DNA from: Bacteroidia bacterium | Lineage (GTDB): Bacteria; Bacteroidota; Bacteroidia; Cytophagales; Flammeovirgaceae | NCBI GenBank assembly: GCA_030425505.1 | Contig: JAUIAB010000006.1 | Span: 1 to 64,000, forward strand | Direction of reading: 5' to 3' | DNA length: 64,000 nt | In this document: piece by piece, positions 54,549-63,015 of the stretch | How positions within the stretch are numbered: the stretch's first letter is position 1 | How the letters are laid out: each line of letters begins with the position of its first letter | The notes under the pieces: model-generated | Databases searched by the model: none | The model's input: only the letters and a program-made list of their open reading frames with translations | What the model was told of the DNA's origin: nothing | Made by a program: the position numbers and the translations under genes

Positions 54549-55625
54549 ATGAGTAATAGAATAAAACAAATTTTAATTATCCTTTCAATTTTTGCATTTC
54601 AGGCTTGTGATAGTGATGATAACGAACAAGTTATACCTACTGGATCGGAGGGATTTTTTATAACTAATGAAGGAGCTTTTGGAGGCAGCAATGCATCCCT
54701 TTCCTTTTACAATAGAAATACAAATACAGTTAACAATAATTTATTTTTCAGTGCTAATGAAAGACCTTTGGGCGATCAGGTACAGTCCATGGCTTTACAC
54801 GAAGGTAAAGGCTACATAGCAGTTCAAAACTCTGCAAAAATTGAAATAATTGATGCTTCAGACTTCACTTCTATCAATACTATTAGCGATAATATTTTTA
54901 GCCCCAGATACTTTTTAGGCATCACTTCAGGTAAAGGGTATCTGACCGATTGGGGATCAGATGGATTTCAAGGATCAGTCAAAGTAATAGATTTAAATAC
55001 TAATAGTGTGATAAAATCAATCTCTACTGGTCAGGGAGCTAATCAGTTACTAATACATAATAACCTGGCTTATGTTGCAAATAATGGGGGTCGCGGTAGA
55101 GATAGTACTATTTCAGTCATTGATACTAATGCAGACGCCATTGTAAGCACAATAGTAGTAGGCAACAACCCCAATAGCTTACAGCTAGATGCTGAAGGAA
55201 ACATATGGGTAACAGCATCTGGTTACTTAGCATTTGACGAAAACTTTGCCATCATAGAAGAGGAAAGTATCCCTGGGTCTATCAGTAAAATAACAGATGG
55301 TCAGGAAGTTTTAAGACTATATGTTGATAAAGTCAATTACAATATTCCAAATAAACTATCCATAAACAAAGAAAGGAGCACTATCTACTATACCTACGAT
55401 GGGGGTGTATATTCACTAAGTACAAGCGCTAGCTCTTTGCCTTCATCACCACTGATTTCGAAAAACTACTATGGGTTAGCGATTGACCCTATAACAGATA
55501 ATATAATTGGTTTTGAGTCACCCAACTTCTCTTCATCAGGTGCTATGGACGTTTATTCTTCTCAAGGTAATTTAATCGAGTCTTATGAAGTGGGTATTGG
55601 CCCTAATGGTTGTGCTTTTAAATAG
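54549..55625 (+). CDS. BtuG-like beta-propeller surface lipoprotein
   Basis: This 358-aa protein has a lipobox (FQACD, Cys 20) and then a YncE/DUF5074-type beta-propeller with repeats such as LAYVANNGGRGRDSTISVIDT near 170 and NPNSLQLDAEGNIWVTASG near 213. BtuG of Bacteroides, a surface lipoprotein of this fold, binds corrinoids and hands them to BtuB. The position 24 bp after btuB behind a cobalamin riboswitch strongly suggests the same job here. It could be another DUF5074 protein, but context argues against it. Confidence 0.82.
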   Translation: MSNRIKQILIILSIFAFQACDSDDNEQVIPTGSEGFFITNEGAFGGSNASLSFYNRNTNTVNNNLFFSANERPLGDQVQSMALHEGKGYIAVQNSAKIEIIDASDFTSINTISDNIFSPRYFLGITSGKGYLTDWGSDGFQGSVKVIDLNTNSVIKSISTGQGANQLLIHNNLAYVANNGGRGRDSTISVIDTNADAIVSTIVVGNNPNSLQLDAEGNIWVTASGYLAFDENFAIIEEESIPGSISKITDGQEVLRLYVDKVNYNIPNKLSINKERSTIYYTYDGGVYSLSTSASSLPSSPLISKNYYGLAIDPITDNIIGFESPNFSSSGAMDVYSSQGNLIESYEVGIGPNGCAFK

Positions 55626-55654
55626 TTTAGCACATAGAATAAATATGGTTTCAA

Positions 55655-56131
55655 ATGAAGGTCAGTGTGTTAGAGTTTTTAAAAAGTGGCAAATTTGGTA
55701 AAGTAAAAATTGATCATAAAAAAGAAGAAGTCTTAAAAACTCTGCCAAAACCAGATATAGTAGATTATCCTCCTTATCAGGAAAGAAAGTGCTGTATACT
55801 AACCTATGGAAGTATAGAACTCCATTTTATAGAAGATGTCCTTTGCCTAATACATGCTGACAACTTTATATATTTGGATGGAGGAGAGGTATTAAAAATT
55901 GATTTTTGGGTATTAGACGGGAATGCATCGGAAATAAAATTAGAGGAAATGATTGAAAACTTATCAAAAGAGAAAGTAAAGTTCTCACTTTTGAAAAATA
56001 AAGAACTAAATAATACAATTATAAAAACGGAAGGAAATGTAGAATTACTTTTTGAGCAAAAAAGTAATTCTACAGACTACTTTCTAGAAGCAATATCCTT
56101 ACAAAGCAAAAAGCACATATGGGATGAGTAA
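55655..56131 (+). CDS. Hypothetical protein, 158 aa
   Basis: I do not recognise this protein. It is soluble, has no signal peptide, and begins MKVSVLEFLKSGKFGKVKI, with two cysteines in ERKCCILTYGSIELHFIEDV near 48-67 and strands alternating with short helices. The ELHF and FIEDVLCLIHAD pattern recalls small immunity-type or SMI1-like proteins only loosely. It follows the BtuG-like gene by 29 bp and may share its mRNA. It converges on fabH with a 6-bp gap. Confidence 0.55.
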   Translation: MKVSVLEFLKSGKFGKVKIDHKKEEVLKTLPKPDIVDYPPYQERKCCILTYGSIELHFIEDVLCLIHADNFIYLDGGEVLKIDFWVLDGNASEIKLEEMIENLSKEKVKFSLLKNKELNNTIIKTEGNVELLFEQKSNSTDYFLEAISLQSKKHIWDE

Positions 56132-56137
56132 ATAACT

Positions 56138-57145
56138 CTACCATCTAATCAAAGCGCTAGCCCATGTAAACCCACTTCCAAAAGCAGCCAAGCAAACAAT
56201 ATCTCCATCCTTTATCTTACCTTCTTTATATGCTTCACATAGAGTGATAGGGATAGAAGCAGCAGTTGTATTACCATACTTTTGAATTGTGTTGTGGACT
56301 TGATCATCTCTAAGACCAAACTTTTGCTGTATAAACTGAGATATACGCAAATTTGCCTGATGAGGAATCAGCATATCTATATCCTTTGCAGTCATATTAT
56401 TATGAGACAAAGCTTCATTAATAACCTCAGAAAAACGAACAACTGCATTTTTAAAAACAAGCTGACCATTCATGACAGGGAAAAAACCTCCACCGGGTTC
56501 AACCATATCAGGAGTAAAACGTTCTTTTTTGCTAAAGCCTGGGTCAATACATGCCAGCTCTTCAGCAAACTGACCTTGAGAGTGCAAGTGTGTAGAAAGA
56601 ATGCCTGATTCGCCCTCATAAGCAGTTAAAACCGCAGCTCCAGCACCATCCCCAAAGATGACAGTAATATGTCTTCCATGGTCAGAGAAATCTAAACCAG
56701 TAGAATGTATTTCTGAGCCTACTACGAGCACATTTTTATACATACCAGTCTTTATAAACTGATCTGCAATAGAGATGCCGTATACAAAGCCAGAGCATTG
56801 AGCCCTCACATCTATCGCAGCTATGTTTCTAAAACCCATAGACCTTTGTAACAACACACCTGATCCAGGAAATACATACTCAGAACTAAGTGTAGCATAA
56901 ACGATCAAATCAATATCTTCTGCTGTCATGCCAGCCATTGCAATAGCATCCTCAGAAGCTTTCACTGCCATTTCATAGTTCTTTTCCCCGCCTTCTACGT
57001 CAGCGTATCTTCTTTCTTGTACACCAGTTCTTTCAATGATCCAATCATTATTGGTGGTTAAAACTTTTGAGAGGTCGTCATTGGTAACCGTTTTTTTGGG
57101 AACATAATAGCCAACACCTGTTATTTTCGATTTTATCATAAACAC
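56138..57145 (-). CDS. fabH: 3-oxoacyl-ACP synthase III
   Basis: FabH starts fatty-acid synthesis by joining an acyl-CoA to malonyl-ACP. The 335-aa protein has the catalytic Cys 117 (RAQCSGF), His in LIPHQANLRI near 260 and Asn in KYGNTTAAS near 290. Length is normal. It stands alone rather than in the plsX-fabH-fabD set, so it may be an additional paralogue, such as one for branched or special starter units. Confidence 0.92.
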   Translation of the reverse strand: MFMIKSKITGVGYYVPKKTVTNDDLSKVLTTNNDWIIERTGVQERRYADVEGGEKNYEMAVKASEDAIAMAGMTAEDIDLIVYATLSSEYVFPGSGVLLQRSMGFRNIAAIDVRAQCSGFVYGISIADQFIKTGMYKNVLVVGSEIHSTGLDFSDHGRHITVIFGDGAGAAVLTAYEGESGILSTHLHSQGQFAEELACIDPGFSKKERFTPDMVEPGGGFFPVMNGQLVFKNAVVRFSEVINEALSHNNMTAKDIDMLIPHQANLRISQFIQQKFGLRDDQVHNTIQKYGNTTAASIPITLCEAYKEGKIKDGDIVCLAAFGSGFTWASALIRW

Positions 57146-57267
57146 ACTTGTTTTGTAAAAGCAGTAATGCGAATTTAGAACTTAAATTATAAACTCTCTT
57201 TTTAAGAAACTATCAATTTTAGGCAAAACATATTGCAAAAAATTGATATTGAGTAAAATAATCACAA

Positions 57268-59295
57268 ATGGCATTTGGTACACCTTATCTTCTTACAGGC
57301 TTACTACTAATTGGTATACCAATAGCCGTACACCTTTTTTCATTACAGCGGTCCAAAAAAATAAACTTTGCTTACGTCTTTTTATTAAAAGAAGCACAGA
57401 AAGAGGCAAAAGCAAAATCTAAACTCAAGCACATACTGCTTTTAATAGCGCGAATACTGTTTATAACATTCTTAGTACTAGCATTTTCTGACCCCTTCAT
57501 TCCATCTGAGCAGATTATAGAAACGAATAATCAAAATAAAGTTTCCATATATCTGGATAACTCCTTTAGTATGGAACAAGAAGAGCATAAAGTTAATCTA
57601 CTAGAGAAAGCTAAGCTTTTTGCCAAAGCGATAGTAAAATCATTCCCTCAAAACACGCAATTTCAAGTAGTAACGAATGAGAGAAATGTAAAGTCAAGAG
57701 TATATAATAACAAAGAGGAGGCAATAGAAAAAATAGAGGCAACTCAGTTTTCAAGTGCGGAGACTCCCTTTCAGTGGGTTTATAGAGATCAAATAAGAGG
57801 CATCAATAACTCAAGTTCTGGAAATACCTTTCTTTTTTGGCTATCAGACTATCAAAAAAGCACCTATAGTCAGCTAGATAAATTTTCTTTCAATCCAAGG
57901 ATATCAACTTTTTTTGTTCCTCTAGGACAAGAAATAGAAAAGTCAAACATAAGCATAGATTCAGTTTGGCTAGAAACACCTTATTTGTGGGTGCAGAAAG
58001 TAAACGAGCTACGTTTGCAAATAATTAATCATGGTAAGCAGCAAATTGAAAATAGTTTGGTTAAGCTTATTGTAGAAGACCGTCAGGTTTCTACAAAGAA
58101 GTTAACCATCGAGGGCAACACAAAGAAAACTATAAAACTCAACTTTTCTCTTTCTAGTCCGGGTATTAAAAAATGTAGAATAGAAATAGAAGACAATGGA
58201 TTAAACTTCGATAACAAATTTTATTTTACCTTAGAAAGTGCTCCTCAAATAGATATTGCACATATATACCAAAAAAGGCAGCCCTATATACCTGGGGTTT
58301 TTGCAGATAAAGAGCTTTTCAACTTATCATCGACTTCTTATAAGGCTGTAGACTTTCAAGAGCTTCTTGATGCTGATTTAATTATACTTGAAAACTTGGA
58401 AAAGACTACTCAGGATTTCCAAAGAGAACTTCTTTCTCAACTAAAAAAAGGTAAAAGTATAGTTGTGTTTCCTTCTGATAAAATCGATAAAAATTTATTA
58501 AATCAATTGAAAATCAATCATCAAAAAATAAATACAGATAAAAGTTTTGTTCAATTATCTCCGCCATCTTTAGGAAATATTTTTTTTAAAGATATTTTTG
58601 AAAAAGACCCTCAAAAGGCTGAAATGCCTTCAGCTAATATCATAATAGAAACGGAAGGATACCCCATTATTAAACTGAAAAACGGCAAAATATTTCTTAG
58701 TAAAACGCAAAGAGGTTCAGGTCTCGTATACCTTTTTAGTTCTCCACTAGATCCAGAGTTCACAGACTTACCCATGCATGCCCTTTTTCTTCCTCTTATG
58801 TATAAAATGGCATTTCAAAGTAAAAATAAAGAAGAGAGGTTGTATTATTACCTAAATGAACCTGTTGGAAAAACTAGAATAGATAAGGGATCGGGTAAGA
58901 GTTCTATATATACATTCAGCTCTTCTGAACATGCTATAGTTCCTGCTCAGCAGCAAGTTGAAAACGAACTTTTATTTACGATTAACAATCAATCTTTCCA
59001 CGCGGGACATTACGATGTATGGGCAGATAGTCTAAAGCCAGAAGAAAAAAAGATGGCTTTCAACTACTCAAAGAGAGAATCTCAAATAAATACTTTTAGC
59101 AGTGCTGAATTAGAAAGAATAGCGAAGCAAAACCATATTCAAATATTGAAAAGTGCTGATTTAGAATCATTTACTAGTGAAGTGAAATTAGGATTTATGC
59201 CAAGACAATTATGGCAATACTTTATACTTCTGGCATTAATAATGGTAATTGTTGAAATTCTAGTAACACTTTTATGGAAGACGAGAAAAGGGTGA
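57268..59295 (+). CDS. BatA-like membrane protein with VWA domain
   Basis: This 675-aa protein begins with the BatA/aerotolerance N-terminal segment (LLTGLLLIGIPIAVHLFSLQRSK at 8-30 as a membrane helix, then a second helix near 55-75), followed by a von Willebrand A domain with the MIDAS motif LDNSFSM (Asp 97). The middle has GATase-like or unknown repeats, and a C-terminal membrane helix lies at about 650-672. Bacteroidota carry several such proteins in Bat and related operons of uncertain role. The usual MoxR and BatB-E partners are absent here. Confidence 0.8.
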   Translation: MAFGTPYLLTGLLLIGIPIAVHLFSLQRSKKINFAYVFLLKEAQKEAKAKSKLKHILLLIARILFITFLVLAFSDPFIPSEQIIETNNQNKVSIYLDNSFSMEQEEHKVNLLEKAKLFAKAIVKSFPQNTQFQVVTNERNVKSRVYNNKEEAIEKIEATQFSSAETPFQWVYRDQIRGINNSSSGNTFLFWLSDYQKSTYSQLDKFSFNPRISTFFVPLGQEIEKSNISIDSVWLETPYLWVQKVNELRLQIINHGKQQIENSLVKLIVEDRQVSTKKLTIEGNTKKTIKLNFSLSSPGIKKCRIEIEDNGLNFDNKFYFTLESAPQIDIAHIYQKRQPYIPGVFADKELFNLSSTSYKAVDFQELLDADLIILENLEKTTQDFQRELLSQLKKGKSIVVFPSDKIDKNLLNQLKINHQKINTDKSFVQLSPPSLGNIFFKDIFEKDPQKAEMPSANIIIETEGYPIIKLKNGKIFLSKTQRGSGLVYLFSSPLDPEFTDLPMHALFLPLMYKMAFQSKNKEERLYYYLNEPVGKTRIDKGSGKSSIYTFSSSEHAIVPAQQQVENELLFTINNQSFHAGHYDVWADSLKPEEKKMAFNYSKRESQINTFSSAELERIAKQNHIQILKSADLESFTSEVKLGFMPRQLWQYFILLALIMVIVEILVTLLWKTRKG

Positions 59296-59378
59296 AAGTA
59301 AGCGTTTTGTTTTTTCAATACAGACACACTTTTTTTCTTTAAGTTAAATTTCTTGGATACAAGCTAGAAAAGGAAACT

Positions 59379-60308
59379 ATGCAGAGCAAAATTCATATAA
59401 AAATAGGAACAAGGGAAAGCCCTTTAGCCATGTGGCAAACAAAGTATGTTTCTAATCTTCTAAACGAGCATAATTGCACAACGGAAATTATTCCAGTCAT
59501 TACTAAGGGAGATAAGATACTGGATAGAGAAATAGGGAAAATTGGAAGTAAAGGAGTTTTTACTGAGGAGTTGGAACAAAAACTAAAAAATGGAGAAATA
59601 GATATAGCCATACATAGTGCTAAAGATATGCCAACAACTCTAGAGCAAGGTTTAGAAATTATTGCTTTCACCAAAAGAGAAAAGGTAAATGATGTTTTAC
59701 TTTCTTTGACCCCTCAATTACACCTAAACAAAGAATCAAAAATAGTAGTTGGAACATCCTCTGTTCGCAGAGTGGCTTTTTTGAAGCGATATTATCCCAA
59801 TATAACTTTAAAAGATGTTCGGGGAAACCTTCAAACACGAGTAAAAAAAATGAAGGAAGGAGGCTATGATGCTCTTATGTTGGCATATGCAGGAGTAAAA
59901 AGAATGGACATGGATAAGCATATAAGAAAAACATTTGAAGTCAATACGTTTATTCCAGCAGTAGCTCAAGGGTCTATAGCGGTGGAGAGCTCAATAGGCA
60001 TGGCTAAAGAGTTAAAAAACAAGATAAAGCAAGCTGTTAATTGCTCTATTTCAGAAAAAGAAATTTTATGTGAGAGAAGCTTCTTAAGAAAAATGGAAGG
60101 CGGCTGTAGTATTCCTGTTTTCGCATACGCAAATATACAAAATGAAACCGTAGAAATATCTGGAGGGATTATCAGTTTAGACGGCAAAGAAATAATAGTA
60201 GAAAAAGGCACAGGAAATAGTAAAAAAGTAAAAGAAATAGGGGAGGCTCTAGCTAAAGAAGTACTAGAAAAAGGTGGTAGGGATATTCTTGATAGTCTTC
60301 ATAAATAA
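59379..60308 (+). CDS. hemC: Hydroxymethylbilane synthase (porphobilinogen deaminase)
   Basis: HemC joins four porphobilinogen units into hydroxymethylbilane for haem and related tetrapyrroles. The 309-aa protein has IGTRESPLAMWQ near 7-18, the DxxGNxxTR-type KDVRGNLQTRVKK near 147-159, the IAIHSAKDMPT segment near 79-89 and the cofactor-bearing Cys 243 in MEGGCSIPV. It stands alone, away from other hem genes. The start at the first ATG is well supported by the family start. Confidence 0.95.
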   Translation: MQSKIHIKIGTRESPLAMWQTKYVSNLLNEHNCTTEIIPVITKGDKILDREIGKIGSKGVFTEELEQKLKNGEIDIAIHSAKDMPTTLEQGLEIIAFTKREKVNDVLLSLTPQLHLNKESKIVVGTSSVRRVAFLKRYYPNITLKDVRGNLQTRVKKMKEGGYDALMLAYAGVKRMDMDKHIRKTFEVNTFIPAVAQGSIAVESSIGMAKELKNKIKQAVNCSISEKEILCERSFLRKMEGGCSIPVFAYANIQNETVEISGGIISLDGKEIIVEKGTGNSKKVKEIGEALAKEVLEKGGRDILDSLHK

Positions 60309-60372
60309 AGGAATGCCTCTTCACAATGCATTTCTCTTTTGTAGGAACTATCTCATTAGCACATAAACTCCA

Positions 60373-61104
60373 TTACCTCCACTTTCTTGAAGAAAGAATA
60401 AACTTTGTCAAGAAAAGAAAAACAACAGTAATACTCAAAAAATAGAATAAATCCCTGGAGTCCACCAGTCCTCTACTGATTGAGTTGTAATGATAATCAA
60501 TGCCAAACTTTTGAAGAATAAAAGAAGAAGATGACCAAAGGTCAATTGCAGCGATAGAGGAAAAGCCATCATAGAAAAAGAAGCAAAGAAACACTGACAA
60601 AAGAAAAGCGACAATTTGATTATCAGAAATAGAAGAGGCTGTTATTCCAATGGATGTAAAAACTGAAGCTAAAAAAAGAAGACCCAGGTAAGAACCAATC
60701 ACAGCCGCGGTATCAATATTTCCTTCGGGCTGACCAAGCTTGTAGATTGAAAAATAGTAAATAGTAGTTGGTAAAATTGCTATAAGAACTAGAAAAAGAC
60801 TACCCAGGTACTTGCCTAAAATAATTTCAAACTCAGATAAAGGCTTAGTTAATAATAACTCAAGCGTTTTTTCTTTTTTCTCTTCCGAAAAAGAGCGCAT
60901 AGTAATGGCTGGGATGAGAAAAATAAAAACATAAGGAGCAATCATAAAAAAGGAAGATAAACTAGCAAAACCTCCTTCTAAAACACTAGTCTGAGGGAAT
61001 ACCCAAACAAATAAGCCAAGAATAACCCAGAAAAAAGTTAACGTTATATAGCCAATAAGTGAGTTGAAATAAGCTTTTACTTCTTTAATAAATAATGGAA
61101 ACAT
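60373..61104 (-). CDS. gldF: Gliding motility ABC transporter permease GldF
   Basis: This 243-aa ABC-2 type membrane permease has six helices and the family sequence FPLFIKEVKAYFNSLIGYIT near 2-21 and FSEEKKEKTLELLLTKPLS near 72. In Flavobacterium it forms a transporter with GldA (ATPase) and GldG and is needed for gliding. Here gldG does not follow: only 64 bp separate the stop from the convergent hemC. The upstream side is a 774-bp stretch without a confident gene. Confidence 0.88.
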   Translation of the reverse strand: MFPLFIKEVKAYFNSLIGYITLTFFWVILGLFVWVFPQTSVLEGGFASLSSFFMIAPYVFIFLIPAITMRSFSEEKKEKTLELLLTKPLSEFEIILGKYLGSLFLVLIAILPTTIYYFSIYKLGQPEGNIDTAAVIGSYLGLLFLASVFTSIGITASSISDNQIVAFLLSVFLCFFFYDGFSSIAAIDLWSSSSFILQKFGIDYHYNSISRGLVDSRDLFYFLSITVVFLFLTKFILSSRKWR

Positions 61105-61520
61105 AACTTACAGTTAAGTTACAAAATTACTGACAAATGATTAAATTGATATATTCTGTATTTGTTTAATGAGTTAGTTGAATGCCAGAAGAGAGAGAGA
61201 ATGGATAATCTTTCAGGAAGTATGCATTGCACATTCTTGTTTGAGTCGCAGATTTAATTGCGCCTTTTAGTGAAGCTTTGCCCAAACAAACGATGTTTTG
61301 TTAGTTAAAGCAACTCAAGCTTTAAATATCCCTTGATAGTTTTTATCGTAAGCATAATGATATGCAATAAAAGAGCGTCAAAAATTTGGCGTTCTCGAAG
61401 GTAAAACGCTACAATGAAAAACGTTAGAGCGTTCAAATTTTTAAGATTTTTCTTTGATTCGTTTCTTTTTATCTCTAAAAAGAAATGAATATTAATCAAG
61501 TGGAGCTAATAATCATACAA
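61105..61520. other. Gene-free stretch upstream of gldF
   Basis: A 416-bp stretch has no gene I can support. A 64-codon minus-strand frame at 61305-61499 has no recognisable domain. The DNA is less AT-rich between about 61370 and 61430, and a gcg-rich pattern (gagcgtc, ggcgttc, aaaacgct, gagcgttc) suggests a different origin from the surrounding genes. A minus-strand TAATTTTG (61122-61129 on the plus strand as CAAAATTA) could be the -7 box of gldF. It may contain remnants of an older insertion. Confidence 0.35.
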
Positions 61521-61757
61521 AGAGATATTCAGAGGTATTGTAAATGACCGATACTCAACACGTAAAACAGTTGTATTAAGATGAGAAATGCCCTGATAAT
61601 TAATAAATTGGTAAAAAACGAGGTTATATTGTCTAAAAACAATTCTATAAAACCATTTTTTCACTTATTCCATATTCAAAGCAAAGTATAATAGTGATTG
61701 TTTTTACTCTCTTTTTTTAACTGATTTCTATGCGGGTTCGTACCTCCGAATATCTCT
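61521..61757. mobile_element. Candidate MITE with IS982-like ends
   Basis: This 237-bp element starts with agagatattcagaggta (61521-61537) and ends with tacctccgaatatctct (61741-61757); the ends are inverted copies with one mismatch in 17. Both flanks show ACAA (61517-61520 and 61758-61761), consistent with a target-site duplication. It has no ORF, so it must rely on a transposase in trans. The right end resembles the repeat at 214-230, near the IS982-type transposase. Confidence 0.6.
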
Positions 61758-61809
61758 ACAAAAATAACCTTAGAGCAATAAATAGAGTAGCACAATATAT
61801 TGAGAAAAT

Positions 61810-61840
61810 AAAAAAACCTTTGAAGCACAAACTCCAAAGG
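61810..61840 (-). terminator. Probable terminator of the outer-membrane protein gene at 61879
   Basis: On the minus strand an 8-bp stem with one G-T pair (plus strand cctttgaa 61817-61824 with tccaaagg 61833-61840) has an 8-nt loop and is followed by a T-run (A-run on the plus strand, 61807-61816). It lies about 40 bp after the stop. Confidence 0.6.
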
Positions 61841-61878
61841 CTCTCTTACTAAAAGACTTTATAAAAATATAGAACTAA

Positions 61879-62712
61879 CTAGAACTGCACCCCAACAGAC
61901 ATAGTCCAAGTACTAGTGTTCAAATTAGTATTTGGCTGATCTGCTGCAAAAGAAGTATTAATACCTTGGTTGATATTAGAAAGACCCCATCTATATCGTA
62001 CATCAAATACTAAATCAAATGGCATAGACTCTATTGCATAAGGAACACCTAAGCCAATATTAATTCCAAAATCAAAACCATTGAACTCAGAGTTAACCAT
62101 TTCATAGTCAACCGTATTAATAACATTTACCCCTCCATTGTTATTATTATCCAGCTCAGTTCTAATCTCACGGCGATCAATAGAACCAATATTCCATGCA
62201 AAAGATGGACCTATTACCAAATGTGGATTCAATCTCTCTAATATATTTAAAGGGTTTACAACTAGCACGGGATCTAAATTAAGATAATTTAAAGTATAGG
62301 TGTGGTATGCATTCCAACTTCCTCCTCTTAATTCCGCTATTTCAGCTAAAATATCATTAGGACCGTTTTGTCTATGCAAGACATTAGCATGACCAGTTTG
62401 AAACCAGCCTAGCTCACCCCTTACAGAGAGAGTAGAAGTTAAATGATAAGTGAAAAAGCCAGAAAGAGCAAACCCATTCCTAGAGTTTCTTCTACCTTCA
62501 TTATTACTAGCATCACCAAGTTTAACTTGATTCCACTTAAAAGTCCCGAAAGTTAAACCAACTCTACCACCAAAATTAAATGTACCAGGAGTGTTGCCTG
62601 TTGGCAAGTCTTCTTCTTCATCGACAGACATCTGCTGACCATTAACAGAAAATGCACCTACACCTATGATCATAAGTGCAAAAACCAACGATTTAAATGA
62701 ATATCTTTTCAT
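61879..62712 (-). CDS. Predicted outer-membrane beta-barrel protein
   Basis: This 277-aa protein has a signal peptide (about 1-25) and a short acidic segment DEEEDLPTG, followed by alternating strands (FNFGGRVGLTFGTFKWNQV near 46, TLSVRGELGWFQTG near 93) and the final TMSVGVQF, which ends in an aromatic residue like outer-membrane barrels. The first part of the mature protein resembles PorT-like proteins. Function unknown. It is the outer neighbour of the lipoprotein gene at the window end, which is divergent. Confidence 0.75.
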   Translation of the reverse strand: MKRYSFKSLVFALMIIGVGAFSVNGQQMSVDEEEDLPTGNTPGTFNFGGRVGLTFGTFKWNQVKLGDASNNEGRRNSRNGFALSGFFTYHLTSTLSVRGELGWFQTGHANVLHRQNGPNDILAEIAELRGGSWNAYHTYTLNYLNLDPVLVVNPLNILERLNPHLVIGPSFAWNIGSIDRREIRTELDNNNNGGVNVINTVDYEMVNSEFNGFDFGINIGLGVPYAIESMPFDLVFDVRYRWGLSNINQGINTSFAADQPNTNLNTSTWTMSVGVQF

Positions 62713-63015
62713 TGAATCTTTAAATTATTATTTACAGTTAAGTTTTAAAATCAAAATATATCTTTGGTAATTAAACCAACGGCAAAGTAAATTAAAAAAA
62801 AGAATTGCATGATATTTTCTTTTAAAAAAAAGAGGAATAGTTATGCAAATAATATTTTTAAAAGTTTAATTTGATTAAAAATAAAATTATTAATAGTTTC
62901 CCTGTCAAATTCTTTAAAAAAGCAATAAGCTACTTGTATTAAATCAAATCTTAATCTCTAAATTGCGGGCTGATTTTAGGGAAATAGTATGCAACCAAAA
63001 AAAGTAAATTTTAAC
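62713..63015. other. Divergent intergenic region before the terminal lipoprotein gene
   Basis: About 300 bp of AT-rich DNA (especially 62770-62890) should contain the promoters of the minus-strand barrel gene and the plus-strand lipoprotein gene. TATCTTTG at 62759-62766 fits the -7 box on the plus strand but lacks a TTG at a suitable distance. No gene or strong hairpin is seen. Confidence 0.3.

Noticed and set aside
61305-61499. 64-codon minus-strand open frame upstream of gldF
   Set aside because: No recognisable domain, low-complexity Lys/Leu/Ile content, atypical local base pattern, and partly composed of repeat-like DNA; not enough to call a gene.
61734-61745. gggttcgtacc, resembling a tRNA T-arm
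   Set aside because: No acceptor stem, D-arm or anticodon arm can be built around it; it belongs to the end of the MITE-like element.
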